NCBI RefSeq assembly: GCF_013401435.1 | Contig: NZ_JACBGN010000026.1 | Span: 1-46,346 of the forward strand | Direction of reading: 5' to 3' | Length of the DNA stretch: 46,346 bases | From: Streptomyces sp. BR123 | Lineage (GTDB): Bacteria > Actinomycetota > Actinomycetes > Streptomycetales > Streptomycetaceae | Shown: piece by piece, positions 9,767 to 17,954 of the stretch | How positions within the stretch are numbered: position 1 is the first letter of the stretch | How the letters are laid out: the number at the start of each line of letters is the position of its first letter | The notes under the pieces: generated by a model | What the model was told of the DNA's origin: nothing | What the model saw: the letters and a program-made list of their open reading frames with translations, nothing else | Databases searched by the model: none | Position numbers and translations under genes: made by a program

Positions 9767-9794
9767 GGGCATACGTTCTACCTACCGTATGCCC
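9767..9794. promoter_or_regulatory. Inverted repeat between slipin and phosphotransferase-like genes
   Basis: Arms 9767-9775 (GGGCATACG) and 9786-9794 (CGTATGCCC) form a 9-base perfect inverted repeat with a 10-base spacer. It starts at the stop codon of the upstream minus-strand gene and ends 15 bases before the slipin start. It could be an operator for the slipin gene or a hairpin between the two genes. Confidence 0.4.
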
Positions 9795-10699
9795 TACAAC
9801 CAGGTGCCAAACTCCAGGAGCAGTTCCGCGTCCCGGCGCCGCCCGGCGGCCAGCGCGCGGTTGCCCGACTCCGCGGCCCGGAACAGCGTCCAGCCCCGCA
9901 GCCGGTCCCGGTCCACCTCCAGGCTGTCGGCCAGCCTGTTCACCCGGCGGCGGGCGCCCGCCGCCCCCGCCGAGGAGGCGACCAGGTCCTCCAGCCGGTC
10001 CCGGACCAGCCGGGCGAGGTCGTACGCACGCTCGCCGACCAGCGGGTCCGGTCCCACCGTCAGCCACGGGGCCCGGTCGCCCGCCAGCACCTTGCCCTGC
10101 CGGAAGTTCCCGTGCAGCAGCAGCTCCTCGCCGGGCTCGGCGGTCAGCTCCTCGCGGGCCTCCAGCGCCGCCGACGCGAGCGCCGCGGCCTCCGGCGGGG
10201 CCTTGCGCAGCTCCTCGGCCTGCCGAGCGGTGCGCTGTGCGACCGTTTCGAAGGCGTGTCCGGCCGGCGGCTGCACCCACAGCCGGCGCAGCGTGCCGCA
10301 GGCCTCCAGTACGGCCTTGGCCTCGGGCAGGGACCGCAGGGACACCTCGGGGTGGAGCCGCTCCAGCAGCAGGGCCCCGTCCTCGGCGCTCTGGCGGGTG
10401 TCGAGGACCCGTACGGCCCCGAACCCGCCCCAGTGCGCCAGCGCGGCCAGCTCCAGGTCGGGCCGGGCCTGCGGGGGAGCGAGCTTCAGCGCGGCCGGGG
10501 TGCCGTCGGCGTACCGGACGAGGACGACGAGGCTGCTGCGGCCGCCGGGGGCCTGGACCCGCACGGCCTCCACCGCACGCCGGGCCAGCGCCGCCTCGGT
10601 GAGCCGGGGCAACTGCTCCAGCCAGTCCGCGGTGCGGGCCGCCGAATCCGGCGTCTCGCCGAGCGCCCGTACGAGCCGCTGCGGCGGTTCGAAAGCCAT
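9794..10699 (-). CDS. Streptomycin-6-phosphotransferase-like protein, probable pseudokinase
   Basis: A 301-residue protein with the layout of the aminoglycoside/hydroxyurea kinase family (APH(6), PF04655 type): N-terminal lobe with an ALKL strand that could hold the ATP lysine, then the C-terminal lobe. The sequence LLHGNFRQGKVLAG (residues 194-207) aligns with the family catalytic loop LLHGD...GNVLAG, but the catalytic Asp is Asn198, the Mg-binding Asn is Lys203, and the second metal Asp (in IDP) is Gly216 (TVGPDP). The codons read unambiguously from the DNA. The fold and hydrophobic core look intact, so it is not a decayed gene. Resistance activity is therefore not expected; a binding or regulatory role is more likely. 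Confidence 0.82.
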   Translation of the reverse strand: MAFEPPQRLVRALGETPDSAARTADWLEQLPRLTEAALARRAVEAVRVQAPGGRSSLVVLVRYADGTPAALKLAPPQARPDLELAALAHWGGFGAVRVLDTRQSAEDGALLLERLHPEVSLRSLPEAKAVLEACGTLRRLWVQPPAGHAFETVAQRTARQAEELRKAPPEAAALASAALEAREELTAEPGEELLLHGNFRQGKVLAGDRAPWLTVGPDPLVGERAYDLARLVRDRLEDLVASSAGAAGARRRVNRLADSLEVDRDRLRGWTLFRAAESGNRALAAGRRRDAELLLEFGTWL

Positions 10700-10742
10700 G
10701 CGTGCGTGATCCCTTTCAGCTCGACCGGGCCCGTGCGCGTGA

Positions 10743-11183
10743 TCAGCGCTTCTCCGCGAGCCCAGGGAAGGCTACGCCGACACCGCGCCAGCGTGCCGCG
10801 CGCACGGCCGCGGCGCTCAGCGCGTCGGCCGCCTCGCGGCGCAGCCGGCCGTCCGCGGCCCGCACCAGATCGGAGTACGCGCCCGCCACCCGGTCCTCGA
10901 TCTCGGCGGCCAGCCGCTCGGCGTCGGCGGGGCTGCGCACCTCGTGCGGGAGGGCGTACGCCGGTTCAGCGGCCCGGGGCGTACCGCCGAGCTCGCGCAC
11001 GGTGCGCGCCAGCGCGTCCCGGCGCGCGACATGGGTGCCGTGCGCCTCGCGGGCCTCGGCTGCGCGGGGGGACGCGGCCCGGGCGCCGATCACCCCGTAG
11101 CCGTAGACCGCCGCGTGCTCGGCGGCGAGGGCGGACTGCGCGGCCTCCAGGGCCCGGTTGGCGGGGGAGGGCGAGGGCTTCAC
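10743..11183 (-). CDS. Ferritin-like domain protein (DUF4439 type)
   Basis: A 146-residue all-helical Ala-rich protein. ALAAEHAAVYGYGVIGAR at the N-terminus and the EAHGTHVARRDAL helix, together with a later EDRVAGAYSDLVRAA helix, resemble the ferritin-like proteins annotated as DUF4439 in Actinobacteria. Glu and His residues at metal-like spacing are visible, but metal binding is not established. The start is GTG 11183, overlapping the stop of the upstream lipoprotein gene by four bases (GTGA), so the two are translationally coupled and probably act together. The export-linked partner suggests a cell-envelope setting, though this protein has no signal peptide. Confidence 0.82.
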   Translation of the reverse strand: MKPSPSPANRALEAAQSALAAEHAAVYGYGVIGARAASPRAAEAREAHGTHVARRDALARTVRELGGTPRAAEPAYALPHEVRSPADAERLAAEIEDRVAGAYSDLVRAADGRLRREAADALSAAAVRAARWRGVGVAFPGLAEKR

Positions 11184-11737
11184 GGCGTGGCTCCCGGGGG
11201 CGAGGTCAGCAGGTGGGTGTGGACGGCGCCGCAGGCGGCCACCGAGGCGAGCAGCCGGGCCAGCTCCCCGGGCGCCCCGCCCAGGGCGACGGTCCGGGCC
11301 TCGGCCAGGCTGCGCTCGGCGTCGGCCAGGGCGGCCAGCGCGTCCTCGGCCTTCGGCGGAACCGGCTCGGCGCTCGCGGCGGGAGTGCCGCCGTCCGGCG
11401 CGGGGGCGGCGGATCCCTTGGCCGATCCGGTCCCGGGAGTGCGCGAGGCGGAGGGGGAGGCGGGGGAGGCCAGCGCCGCCGTGTGCGCGGCGACCGCCGA
11501 GCGCAGGGGGGCCAGCCGTGCGGCGAGGGCCGGGTGGGCGGCGGAGGTGGCGTCGTAACGTTCCAGCAGCCGCTCACTGTCTCGCACGGCCGCCTCGCGC
11601 ATCCCCCGTTCGAGTGAAACGCCGGCGGTGGCGCCGGTGTCCGCGGGCGCGCCGGAACAGCCGGTGAGCAGCGCCGCGCCGGCGGCACCGGCGAGCAGGC
11701 TCCTTCGCGAAGGCCTCGGGGGCGGGGTCCAGGGCAC
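11180..11737 (-). CDS. Predicted Tat/Sec lipoprotein
   Basis: A 185-residue protein with an N-terminal RPSRRSLLAGAAGAALLTGC segment: twin arginine, hydrophobic stretch and lipobox LTGC with Cys at about residue 27. The mature part is Ala-rich and helical (MREAAVRDSERLLERY, LAALADAERSLAEARTVAL) with a Ser/Pro/Ala-rich linker in the middle. The helices resemble those of the ferritin-like partner encoded by the overlapping downstream gene. GTG 11737 is the start, with GAGGAC upstream. It is divergent from rimP; the 154 bases between them should hold promoters for both. No known function. Confidence 0.8.
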   Translation of the reverse strand: MPWTPPPRPSRRSLLAGAAGAALLTGCSGAPADTGATAGVSLERGMREAAVRDSERLLERYDATSAAHPALAARLAPLRSAVAAHTAALASPASPSASRTPGTGSAKGSAAPAPDGGTPAASAEPVPPKAEDALAALADAERSLAEARTVALGGAPGELARLLASVAACGAVHTHLLTSPPGATP

Positions 11738-11891
11738 GGCGACGTCCTCGGGGGTGGTACGGGCAGGGTGTGATCACGGTACCCGGGGCCGTGTCCGCCC
11801 GGCTGACGGCAACACCCTCCGCGACCGGATACCCTTTGACCTGACACGCGACGTACACCACAACAGCACACGCGGCCGAGGAGTCACCCGG

Positions 11892-12404
11892 ATGAGCACC
11901 ACCCAGAGCGACAGGCTGCGCGGATTGCTGGAGCCGCTCGTCGCCGCCAAGGGCCTGGACCTCGAGGACATCGAGCTGTCCAGGGCAGGAAAGCGCCGGA
12001 TGCTGCGCATCATCGTGGACTCCGACGAGGGCGTGGAACTGGACGCGTGTGCGGAGCTGAGCCGCGAGGTCTCCGACAAGCTCGACGAGACCGACGCGAT
12101 GGGCGAGGGCGAGTACGTCCTCGAGGTGAGCTCCCCGGGCGCCGACCGTCCGCTGACCGAGCACCGCCACTACGTACGGGCCGTCGGCCGCCTCGTGAAG
12201 TTCCAGCTGTCCGCCGGAGGCGAGAAGGGTGCCGGGGACCTGGTCGCCCGCATCCTCGGCGTCGACGAGGAGGGCATGGACCTCGAGGTTCCGGGCGTGA
12301 AGGGCCGCAAGGCGACCGCCCGCCGCATCGCGTTCACGGACATCGCCAGGGCGCGTGTCGAGATCGAGTTCAACCGCAAGGACAAGAAGGAAGAGGAGGC
12401 GTAG
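11892..12404 (+). CDS. rimP: Ribosome maturation factor RimP
   Basis: RimP helps assemble the 30S ribosomal subunit. The 170-residue protein begins [18 protein letters not shown] and contains the family's [23 protein letters not shown] core and the [15 protein letters not shown] signature, followed by a C-terminal SH3-like domain. The ATG at 11892 follows the ribosome binding site GAGGAG at 11878-11883; the upstream open frame lacks family similarity. It is the first gene of the rimP-nusA-ylxR-infB block, the standard bacterial order, and is two bases from nusA. Confidence 0.95.
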   Translation: MSTTQSDRLRGLLEPLVAAKGLDLEDIELSRAGKRRMLRIIVDSDEGVELDACAELSREVSDKLDETDAMGEGEYVLEVSSPGADRPLTEHRHYVRAVGRLVKFQLSAGGEKGAGDLVARILGVDEEGMDLEVPGVKGRKATARRIAFTDIARARVEIEFNRKDKKEEEA

Positions 12405-12406
12405 CC

Positions 12407-13405
12407 GTGGACATCGACATGAGTGCCCTGCGGGGTCTGGTCCGGGAGAAGGAGATCTCCTTCGACCTGCTCGTCGAGGCGATCGAGTCGGCCCTCCTCA
12501 TCGCGTACCACCGCACCGAGGGCAGCTTCCGCCGGGCGCGCGTGGAGCTGGACCGCACCAACGGGCACGTCGTCGTCTGGGCGACGGAGGACCCGCGGGA
12601 CCTGGAGGAGGGGCAGGAGCCCAAGGAGTTCGACGACACTCCGTCGGACTTCGGCCGGATCGCCGCGACCACCGCCAAGCAGGTGATCCTGCAGCGTCTG
12701 CGCGACGCGGAGGACGACCTGACGTTCGGCGAGTTCGCCGGGCGCGAGGGCGACATCATGACCGGCGTCGTGCAGCAGGGCAAGGACCCGAAGAACGTCC
12801 TGGTCGACATCGGCAAGCTGGAGGCCATCCTGCCCGTGCAGGAGCAGGTCCCCGGCGAGGAGTACCCGCACGGCCTCCGCCTCAAGGCGTACGTCGTCCG
12901 GGTGGCGAAGGGCGTCCGCGGCCCGTCCGTGACCCTGTCGCGCACCCACCCGAACCTCGTGAAGAAGCTCTTCGCGCTGGAGGTCCCGGAGATCGCGGAC
13001 GGCAGCGTGGAGATCTCGGCGATCGCCCGTGAGGCCGGCCACCGCACCAAGATCGCCGTCCGGTCCACCCGTTCGGGCCTCAACCCGAAGGGTGCCTGCA
13101 TCGGCCCGATGGGCGCCCGTGTGCGCAACGTCATGGCCGAGCTGCACGGCGAGAAGATCGACATCGTCGACTGGTCCGACGATCCGGCGGAGATGGTCGC
13201 GAACGCCCTGTCCCCCGCCCGGGTGAGCAAGGTCGAGGTCGTCGACTGGGACTCCCGCTCGGCCCGGGTGACCGTGCCCGACTACCAGCTGTCGCTGGCC
13301 ATCGGCAAGGAGGGCCAGAACGCCCGCCTCGCCGCGCGCCTGACCGGCTGGCGCATCGACATCCGCCCGGACACCGAGCACGCCTCGGGTCAGGGCGGGG
13401 AATAA
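12407..13405 (+). CDS. nusA: Transcription termination/antitermination factor NusA
   Basis: NusA binds RNA polymerase and RNA and controls pausing, termination and rRNA antitermination. The 332-residue form has the N-terminal polymerase-binding domain ([22 protein letters not shown]), an S1 domain ([22 protein letters not shown]) and two KH domains ([11 protein letters not shown] and [15 protein letters not shown]). It lacks the C-terminal acidic repeats of the E. coli protein, which is usual for Gram-positives. The GTG start at 12407 lies two bases after the rimP stop with GAGGAGG inside the end of rimP, so the genes are coupled. Confidence 0.96.
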   Translation: MDIDMSALRGLVREKEISFDLLVEAIESALLIAYHRTEGSFRRARVELDRTNGHVVVWATEDPRDLEEGQEPKEFDDTPSDFGRIAATTAKQVILQRLRDAEDDLTFGEFAGREGDIMTGVVQQGKDPKNVLVDIGKLEAILPVQEQVPGEEYPHGLRLKAYVVRVAKGVRGPSVTLSRTHPNLVKKLFALEVPEIADGSVEISAIAREAGHRTKIAVRSTRSGLNPKGACIGPMGARVRNVMAELHGEKIDIVDWSDDPAEMVANALSPARVSKVEVVDWDSRSARVTVPDYQLSLAIGKEGQNARLAARLTGWRIDIRPDTEHASGQGGE

Positions 13406-13410
13406 AACCG

Positions 13411-13437
13411 GTACCGGGCGGCGCTGTCGCCCGGTAC
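13411..13437 (+). terminator. Hairpin after nusA, possible attenuator
   Basis: Arms 13411-13420 and 13428-13437 are a 10-base perfect inverted repeat with a 7-base loop, five bases after the nusA stop. No T-run follows. Partial termination between nusA and ylxR is plausible. Confidence 0.5.
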
Positions 13438-13536
13438 ACAGGTTCAAGGCAACAGATCAAGACAGCAGATCGCGACAACGTCCGTTCGATTTTTCGCCCG
13501 AAGGGGCGAGGTCGACACGGGGAGGTAGACTGAGCC

Positions 13537-13824
13537 GTGTCTGGCCGGACGCAAGCCCGCGCATGCCCCGAACGCACCTGTGTGGGGTGCCGGGAGCGAG
13601 CGGCCAAGAGCGAACTGCTGCGCATCGTGGCGATCGGGGACGAATGCGTCCCCGATCCACGCGGTACGCTGCCCGGCCGGGGTGCCTACGTGCACCCTGC
13701 CGAGGTCTGTCTCGACAAGGCGGTCCGCCGCAGAGCGTTCCCCCGGGCCTTCCGGTCCCCGGGAGCACTCGACACGGCCGGGCTGAGCAGAGCCGTGGCC
13801 GCACAGGCCGAGGCAACACCGTAA
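13537..13824 (+). CDS. ylxR: YlxR/RnpM family RNA-binding protein
   Basis: A 95-residue protein of the YlxR (DUF448) family. PERTCVGCRERAAKSELLRIV at the N-terminus and the [12 protein letters not shown] motif are characteristic. Family members bind RNA; in Bacillus the protein modulates RNase P. It lies between nusA and infB, its normal place. GTG 13537 is chosen because it is preceded by GGGGAGG (13519-13525) and agrees with the family N-terminus. A TAGACT box at 13526-13531 ends five bases before the GTG, so a leaderless transcript is also possible. Confidence 0.92.
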   Translation: MSGRTQARACPERTCVGCRERAAKSELLRIVAIGDECVPDPRGTLPGRGAYVHPAEVCLDKAVRRRAFPRAFRSPGALDTAGLSRAVAAQAEATP

Positions 13825-13889
13825 GAAGCACAACGGCACGGATTCCCGTGCGGTCAGGTACCTCGCGAGTTGGAAGTAGGTCGAGATTG

Positions 13890-13934
13890 CGATGAGCACT
13901 CGATGAGTACGCGATGAGTACGCCCATGAAGTAG
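13890..13934 (+). promoter_or_regulatory. Leader repeat encoding three ATGA-coupled micro-ORFs before infB
   Basis: Three copies of CGATGAGYAC at 13890-13899, 13901-13910 and 13912-13921 (11-base period). They give three micro-ORFs: ATG 13892 to TGA 13906 (MSTR), ATG 13903 to TGA 13917 (MSTR) and ATG 13914 to TAG 13934 (MSTPMK). Each start overlaps the previous stop as ATGA, so the chain passes through all three frames. A hairpin and the infB ribosome binding site follow. Confidence 0.55.
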
Positions 13935-13938
13935 CGAC

Positions 13939-13958
13939 GGTCCGGCGCAACCCGGACC
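13939..13958 (+). promoter_or_regulatory. Small hairpin next to infB ribosome binding site
   Basis: Arms 13939-13945 and 13952-13958, 7 base pairs, loop CGCAAC. It ends three bases before the AAAGGAG sequence that serves GTG 13972, so it could affect ribosome access. Confidence 0.45.
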
Positions 13959-13971
13959 TAAAAGGAGCGAA

Positions 13972-16900
13972 GTGGCTAAGGTCCGGGTATACGAACTCGC
14001 CAAGGAGTTCGGTGTAGAGAGCAAGGTCGTCATGGCCAAGCTCCAGGAACTCGGTGAGTTTGTCCGTTCGGCGTCCTCGACGATCGAGGCGCCGGTTGTG
14101 CGCAAGTTGACTGACGCACTGCAGGGGCCCGGCGGCAGCGCCGGCAAGTCCGCTGCGAAGCCGGGTGCGCCTCGCAAGGCCGCCCCCGCCAAGCCCGGGG
14201 TTCCCACCCCGGGTGCCATTGCACGTCCCGCCGCCCCGAAGCCCGGCGCACCGGCCCCCAAGCCGGCCGCAGCCGAGGCTCCGGCAGCGCCTGCCCCGGT
14301 GACTCCGGCCACGCCCGGCCCGCGTCCCGGCCCGAAGGCTCCGGCCGCCCCGAAGCCCGCCCCGGCGGCGCCCGTGGCGACCGAGTTCACCGCGCCTCCG
14401 GCGGCTCCGGCGCGTCCGGCCGCGACCCCCGGCCCGCGTCCGACGCAGCAGCGTCCCGCGGCCCCCGGTCAGGGCGCGCGTTCCGGCGCCCCGCGTCCGG
14501 GTGGCCCGACCCCGGGTGCCCAGGCCCCGCGGCCCGGTGCCCAGGCTCCGCGTCCGGGTGGCCGTCCGGCGGGTCCCCGTCCGGGCAACAACCCGTTCAC
14601 CTCCGGCGGCTCCACCGGCATGGCGCGCCCGCAGGCGCCCCGTCCGGGCGGCGGCCCCCGCCCCGGTGCCCCCGGCGCCGGCGGCCCCGGTGGCGGTGCT
14701 CCGCGTCCGCAGGCCGGCCCCGGTGCCCCGCGTCCGCAGGCCCCCGGCGGCCCGCGTCCGACCCCGGGCGGCATGCCCCGTCCGCAGGGCGGCCCGCGTC
14801 CGGCCCCCGGCGGCAACCGTCCGAACCCGGGCATGATGCCGCAGCGTCCCGCTGCCGGCGGTCCCGGCCCGCGTCCCGGCGGCGGCCCCGGCCGTCCCGG
14901 TGCCGGCGGTCCGCGTCCCGGCGGCGCCGGTCGTCCCGGCGGCGGCTTCGCCGGCCGTCCGGCCGGTCCGGGCTCCCGTCCGGCCGGCGGCGGCTTCGGC
15001 GGCCCGCGTCCGGGTGGCGGCGGCTTCGGCGGCGGCCCGGCCGGTGGCGGCGGCGGTCGTCCCGGCGGCTTCGGCGGCCGTCCCGGCGGTCCGGGTGCCC
15101 GCGGCGGTACGCAGGGTGCCTTCGGCCGTCCCGGCGGTCCGGCCCGTCGCGGCCGCAAGTCGAAGCGGCAGCGGCGCCAGGAGTACGAGGCCATGCAGGC
15201 CCCGTCCGTCGGCGGCGTGATGCTGCCCCGCGGCAACGGCGAGACCGTTCGCCTGTCGCGCGGTGCGTCCCTCACCGACTTCGCGGAGAAGATCAACGCC
15301 AACCCGGCGTCGCTGGTCGCGGTCATGATGAACCTCGGCGAGATGGTCACTGCCACGCAGTCCGTCTCCGACGCGACCCTCCAGCTCCTCGCGGGCGAGA
15401 TGAACTACGAGGTTCAGATCGTCAGCCCGGAGGAGGAGGACCGCGAGCTGCTCGAGTCCTTCGACATCGAGTTCGGCGAGGACGAGGGCGGCGAGGAGTT
15501 CCTCGTGGCGCGTCCGCCGGTCGTCACCGTCATGGGTCACGTCGACCACGGCAAGACCCGCCTCCTCGACGCGATCCGCAAGACCAACGTGGTCGCGGGC
15601 GAGGCCGGCGGCATCACCCAGCACATCGGTGCCTACCAGGTCGCGACCCAGGTCAACGAAGAGGACCGCAAGATCACCTTCATCGACACCCCGGGTCACG
15701 AGGCGTTCACCGCCATGCGTGCCCGCGGTGCGAAGTCGACCGACATCGCGATCCTCGTGGTGGCGGCCAACGACGGTGTCATGCCGCAGACGATCGAGGC
15801 TCTGAACCACGCCAAGGCGGCCGACGTGCCGATCGTGGTCGCGGTCAACAAGATCGACGTCGAGGGCGCGGACCCGACCAAGGTGCGCGGTCAGCTGACC
15901 GAGTACGGTCTGGTGGCCGAGGAGTACGGCGGCGACACGATGTTCGTCGACATCTCTGCCAAGCAGGGTCTGAACATCGACAAGCTGCTGGAGGCCGTGG
16001 TCCTGACCGCGGACGCCGCCCTCGACCTGCGCGCCAACCCCGAGCAGGACGCCCAGGGTATTGCGATCGAGTCCCACCTCGACCGCGGCCGCGGTGCCGT
16101 CTCGACCGTCCTCGTCCAGCGCGGAACCCTGCGCATCGGCGACACGATGGTCGTGGGCGACGCGTACGGCCGTGTCCGCGCGATGCTCGACGACAAGGGC
16201 AACAACGTCGAGGAAGCGGGTCCGTCGACCCCCGTCCTGGTCCTGGGTCTCACCAACGTCCCCGGCGCCGGCGACAACTTCCTCGTCGTCGACGAGGACC
16301 GTACGGCCCGCCAGATCGCCGAGAAGCGCGCGGCGCGCGAGCGCAACGCCAACTTCGCCAAGCGCGTCCGTCGCGTGTCCCTCGAGGACCTCGACTCCGT
16401 GCTCAAGGCCGGTCTGGTCCAGGAACTCAACCTCATCATCAAGGGCGACGCGTCCGGTGCGGTCGAGGCCCTGGAGTCCTCGCTGCTCCAGCTCGACGTC
16501 GGCGAAGAGGTCGACATCCGCGTCCTGCACCGCGGTGTGGGTGCGGTCACCGAGTCCGACATCGACCTGGCGATGGGCTCCGACGCCATCGTCATCGGCT
16601 ACAACGTCCGTGCGGCCGGCCGTGCCGCGCAGATGGCGGAGCGCGAGGGCGTCGACGTCCGGTACTACTCGGTGATCTACCAGGCCATCGAGGAGATCGA
16701 GGCGGCCCTGAAGGGTCTGCTCAAGCCGGAGTACGAAGAGGTCGAGCTCGGTACGGCGGAGGTCCGCGAGGTCTTCCGCTCGTCCAAGCTGGGCAACATC
16801 GCGGGTGTCCTCATCCGCTCCGGCGAGGTCAAGCGCAACACCAAGGCGCGCCTGCTCCGCGACGGCAAGGTCGTCGCAGAGAACCTCACGATCACCGGTC

Positions 16901-17034
16901 TGCGCCGCTTCAAGGACGATGTCACCGAGATCCGCGAAGGCTTCGAGGGCGGTATCAACCTCGGAAACTTCAACGACATCAAGATCGACGACATCATCGC
17001 GACCTACGAGATGCGCGAGAAGCCCCGCGCGTAA
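13972..17034 (+). CDS. infB: Translation initiation factor IF-2
   Basis: IF-2 is the GTPase that brings initiator fMet-tRNA to the ribosome. The 1020-residue protein opens with the IF2 N-terminal motif [19 protein letters not shown], then a very long Pro/Ala/Gly/Arg-rich region (about residues 50-395) typical of high-GC actinobacteria. The GTPase core has GHVDHGKT (G1, near residue 522), DTPGHEAF (G3) and NKID (G4), followed by domains II-IV that end with the fMet-tRNA binding C-terminus. Start GTG 13972 has AAAGGAG nine bases upstream. The leader carries unusual micro-ORFs. A strong terminator follows the gene. Confidence 0.98.
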   Translation: MAKVRVYELAKEFGVESKVVMAKLQELGEFVRSASSTIEAPVVRKLTDALQGPGGSAGKSAAKPGAPRKAAPAKPGVPTPGAIARPAAPKPGAPAPKPAAAEAPAAPAPVTPATPGPRPGPKAPAAPKPAPAAPVATEFTAPPAAPARPAATPGPRPTQQRPAAPGQGARSGAPRPGGPTPGAQAPRPGAQAPRPGGRPAGPRPGNNPFTSGGSTGMARPQAPRPGGGPRPGAPGAGGPGGGAPRPQAGPGAPRPQAPGGPRPTPGGMPRPQGGPRPAPGGNRPNPGMMPQRPAAGGPGPRPGGGPGRPGAGGPRPGGAGRPGGGFAGRPAGPGSRPAGGGFGGPRPGGGGFGGGPAGGGGGRPGGFGGRPGGPGARGGTQGAFGRPGGPARRGRKSKRQRRQEYEAMQAPSVGGVMLPRGNGETVRLSRGASLTDFAEKINANPASLVAVMMNLGEMVTATQSVSDATLQLLAGEMNYEVQIVSPEEEDRELLESFDIEFGEDEGGEEFLVARPPVVTVMGHVDHGKTRLLDAIRKTNVVAGEAGGITQHIGAYQVATQVNEEDRKITFIDTPGHEAFTAMRARGAKSTDIAILVVAANDGVMPQTIEALNHAKAADVPIVVAVNKIDVEGADPTKVRGQLTEYGLVAEEYGGDTMFVDISAKQGLNIDKLLEAVVLTADAALDLRANPEQDAQGIAIESHLDRGRGAVSTVLVQRGTLRIGDTMVVGDAYGRVRAMLDDKGNNVEEAGPSTPVLVLGLTNVPGAGDNFLVVDEDRTARQIAEKRAARERNANFAKRVRRVSLEDLDSVLKAGLVQELNLIIKGDASGAVEALESSLLQLDVGEEVDIRVLHRGVGAVTESDIDLAMGSDAIVIGYNVRAAGRAAQMAEREGVDVRYYSVIYQAIEEIEAALKGLLKPEYEEVELGTAEVREVFRSSKLGNIAGVLIRSGEVKRNTKARLLRDGKVVAENLTITGLRRFKDDVTEIREGFEGGINLGNFNDIKIDDIIATYEMREKPRA

Positions 17035-17062
17035 GCGCGAGGCGGTTCGTACCGTGTCGTGA

Positions 17063-17103
17063 CCGGGGCCGGTCGGCGGATTATTTCCGTCGATCGGCCC
17101 CGG
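17063..17103 (+). terminator. Strong terminator after infB
   Basis: Arms 17063-17080 and 17086-17103 pair over 18 bases (two G-U pairs), loop TTATT. It starts 29 bases after the infB stop and separates infB from the ylxP-like gene. Confidence 0.82.
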
Positions 17104-17187
17104 CCGTTGCGTGTACGGTTCTGGTGACCCTGCCGCCAGTCGGCCGGCAGGCCACCGAACCCGGACCGGCGGGATATCCGGAACTGC

Positions 17188-17481
17188 ATGTACGTGGGGA
17201 CTCTGTCCTTCGACCTGCTCCTCGGCGACGTCCACTCGCTGAAGGAGAAACGCTCCGTCGTCCGGCCCATCGTCGCCGAGCTCCAACGCAAGTTCTCCGT
17301 GAGCGCGGCAGAGGTGGGCGACCAGGATCTGCACCGCAGGGCCCGCATCGGCGTCGCCTTGGTGAGCGGGGACACGGGGTACCTCTCGGACGTACTGGAC
17401 CGCTGCGAGCGGCTGGTCGCGGCACGTCCGGAAGTGGAGCTGCTGTCGGTGCGCCGACGGCTCCACGGTGATGAAGACTGA
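17188..17481 (+). CDS. DUF503 (YlxP-like) protein
   Basis: A 97-residue protein of the DUF503 family. The N-terminal MYVGTLSFDLLLGDVHSLKEKRSVVRPI is the family signature; the protein is a small ferredoxin-like fold of unknown function that is regularly found between infB and rbfA. The ATG at 17188 has only a weak CCGGAA-type binding site. A TACGGT box at 17114-17119 after the infB terminator could be its promoter. The stop lies 26 bases before rbfA. Confidence 0.92.
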   Translation: MYVGTLSFDLLLGDVHSLKEKRSVVRPIVAELQRKFSVSAAEVGDQDLHRRARIGVALVSGDTGYLSDVLDRCERLVAARPEVELLSVRRRLHGDED

Positions 17482-17507
17482 ATGCAAGGAAAGAAGGAGA
17501 CGGACCA

Positions 17508-17954
17508 GTGGCCGACAATGCGCGGGCGAAGAAGCTGGCGGACCTCATCCGGGAGGTGGTCGCCCAGAAGCTGCAGCGAGGCATCAAGGACCCGCGCCTC
17601 GGTACGCACGTGACGATCACGGACACCCGGGTCACGGGTGACCTGCGGGAGGCCACGGTCTTCTACACGGTGTACGGCGACGACGAGGACCGGGCCAGCG
17701 CGGCTGCCGGCCTGGAGAGCGCCAAGGGCGTGCTGCGCTCCGCGGTCGGCCGGGTGGCGGGGACCAAGTTCACGCCCACCCTCACCTTCGTGGCGGACGC
17801 CCTCCCGGACAACGCGCGGACGATCGAGGACCTCCTCGACAAGGCGCGGAGCTCCGACGCCGCGGTGCGCGAGGCCTCCTCGGGCGCCGAGTACGCCGGC
17901 GAGGCCGACCCGTACAAGAAGCCCGGCGACGACGAGGACGCAGCCGCCGAATGA
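17508..17954 (+). CDS. rbfA: 30S ribosome-binding factor RbfA
   Basis: RbfA is a cold-shock and 16S maturation factor that binds the 30S subunit. The 148-residue protein carries the family core: ARAKKLADLIREVVAQKLQRGIKDPR, VTITDTRVTGDLREATVFYTV and TPTLTFVADALPDNARTIEDLLDKA. The start is GTG 17508, with AAGGAGA about 13 bases upstream. The acidic C-terminal tail (GDDEDAAAE) is common in actinobacterial versions. The stop overlaps the truB start by four bases (ATGA). Confidence 0.95.
   Translation: MADNARAKKLADLIREVVAQKLQRGIKDPRLGTHVTITDTRVTGDLREATVFYTVYGDDEDRASAAAGLESAKGVLRSAVGRVAGTKFTPTLTFVADALPDNARTIEDLLDKARSSDAAVREASSGAEYAGEADPYKKPGDDEDAAAE

Noticed and set aside
9794..10699. Functional aminoglycoside resistance gene
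   Set aside because: The catalytic Asp and both metal-binding residues of the family are replaced.
13444..17487. A 1347-codon open frame opposite infB
   Set aside because: Antisense shadow of infB with Thr/Ala/Gly low-complexity sequence mirroring the IF-2 linker.
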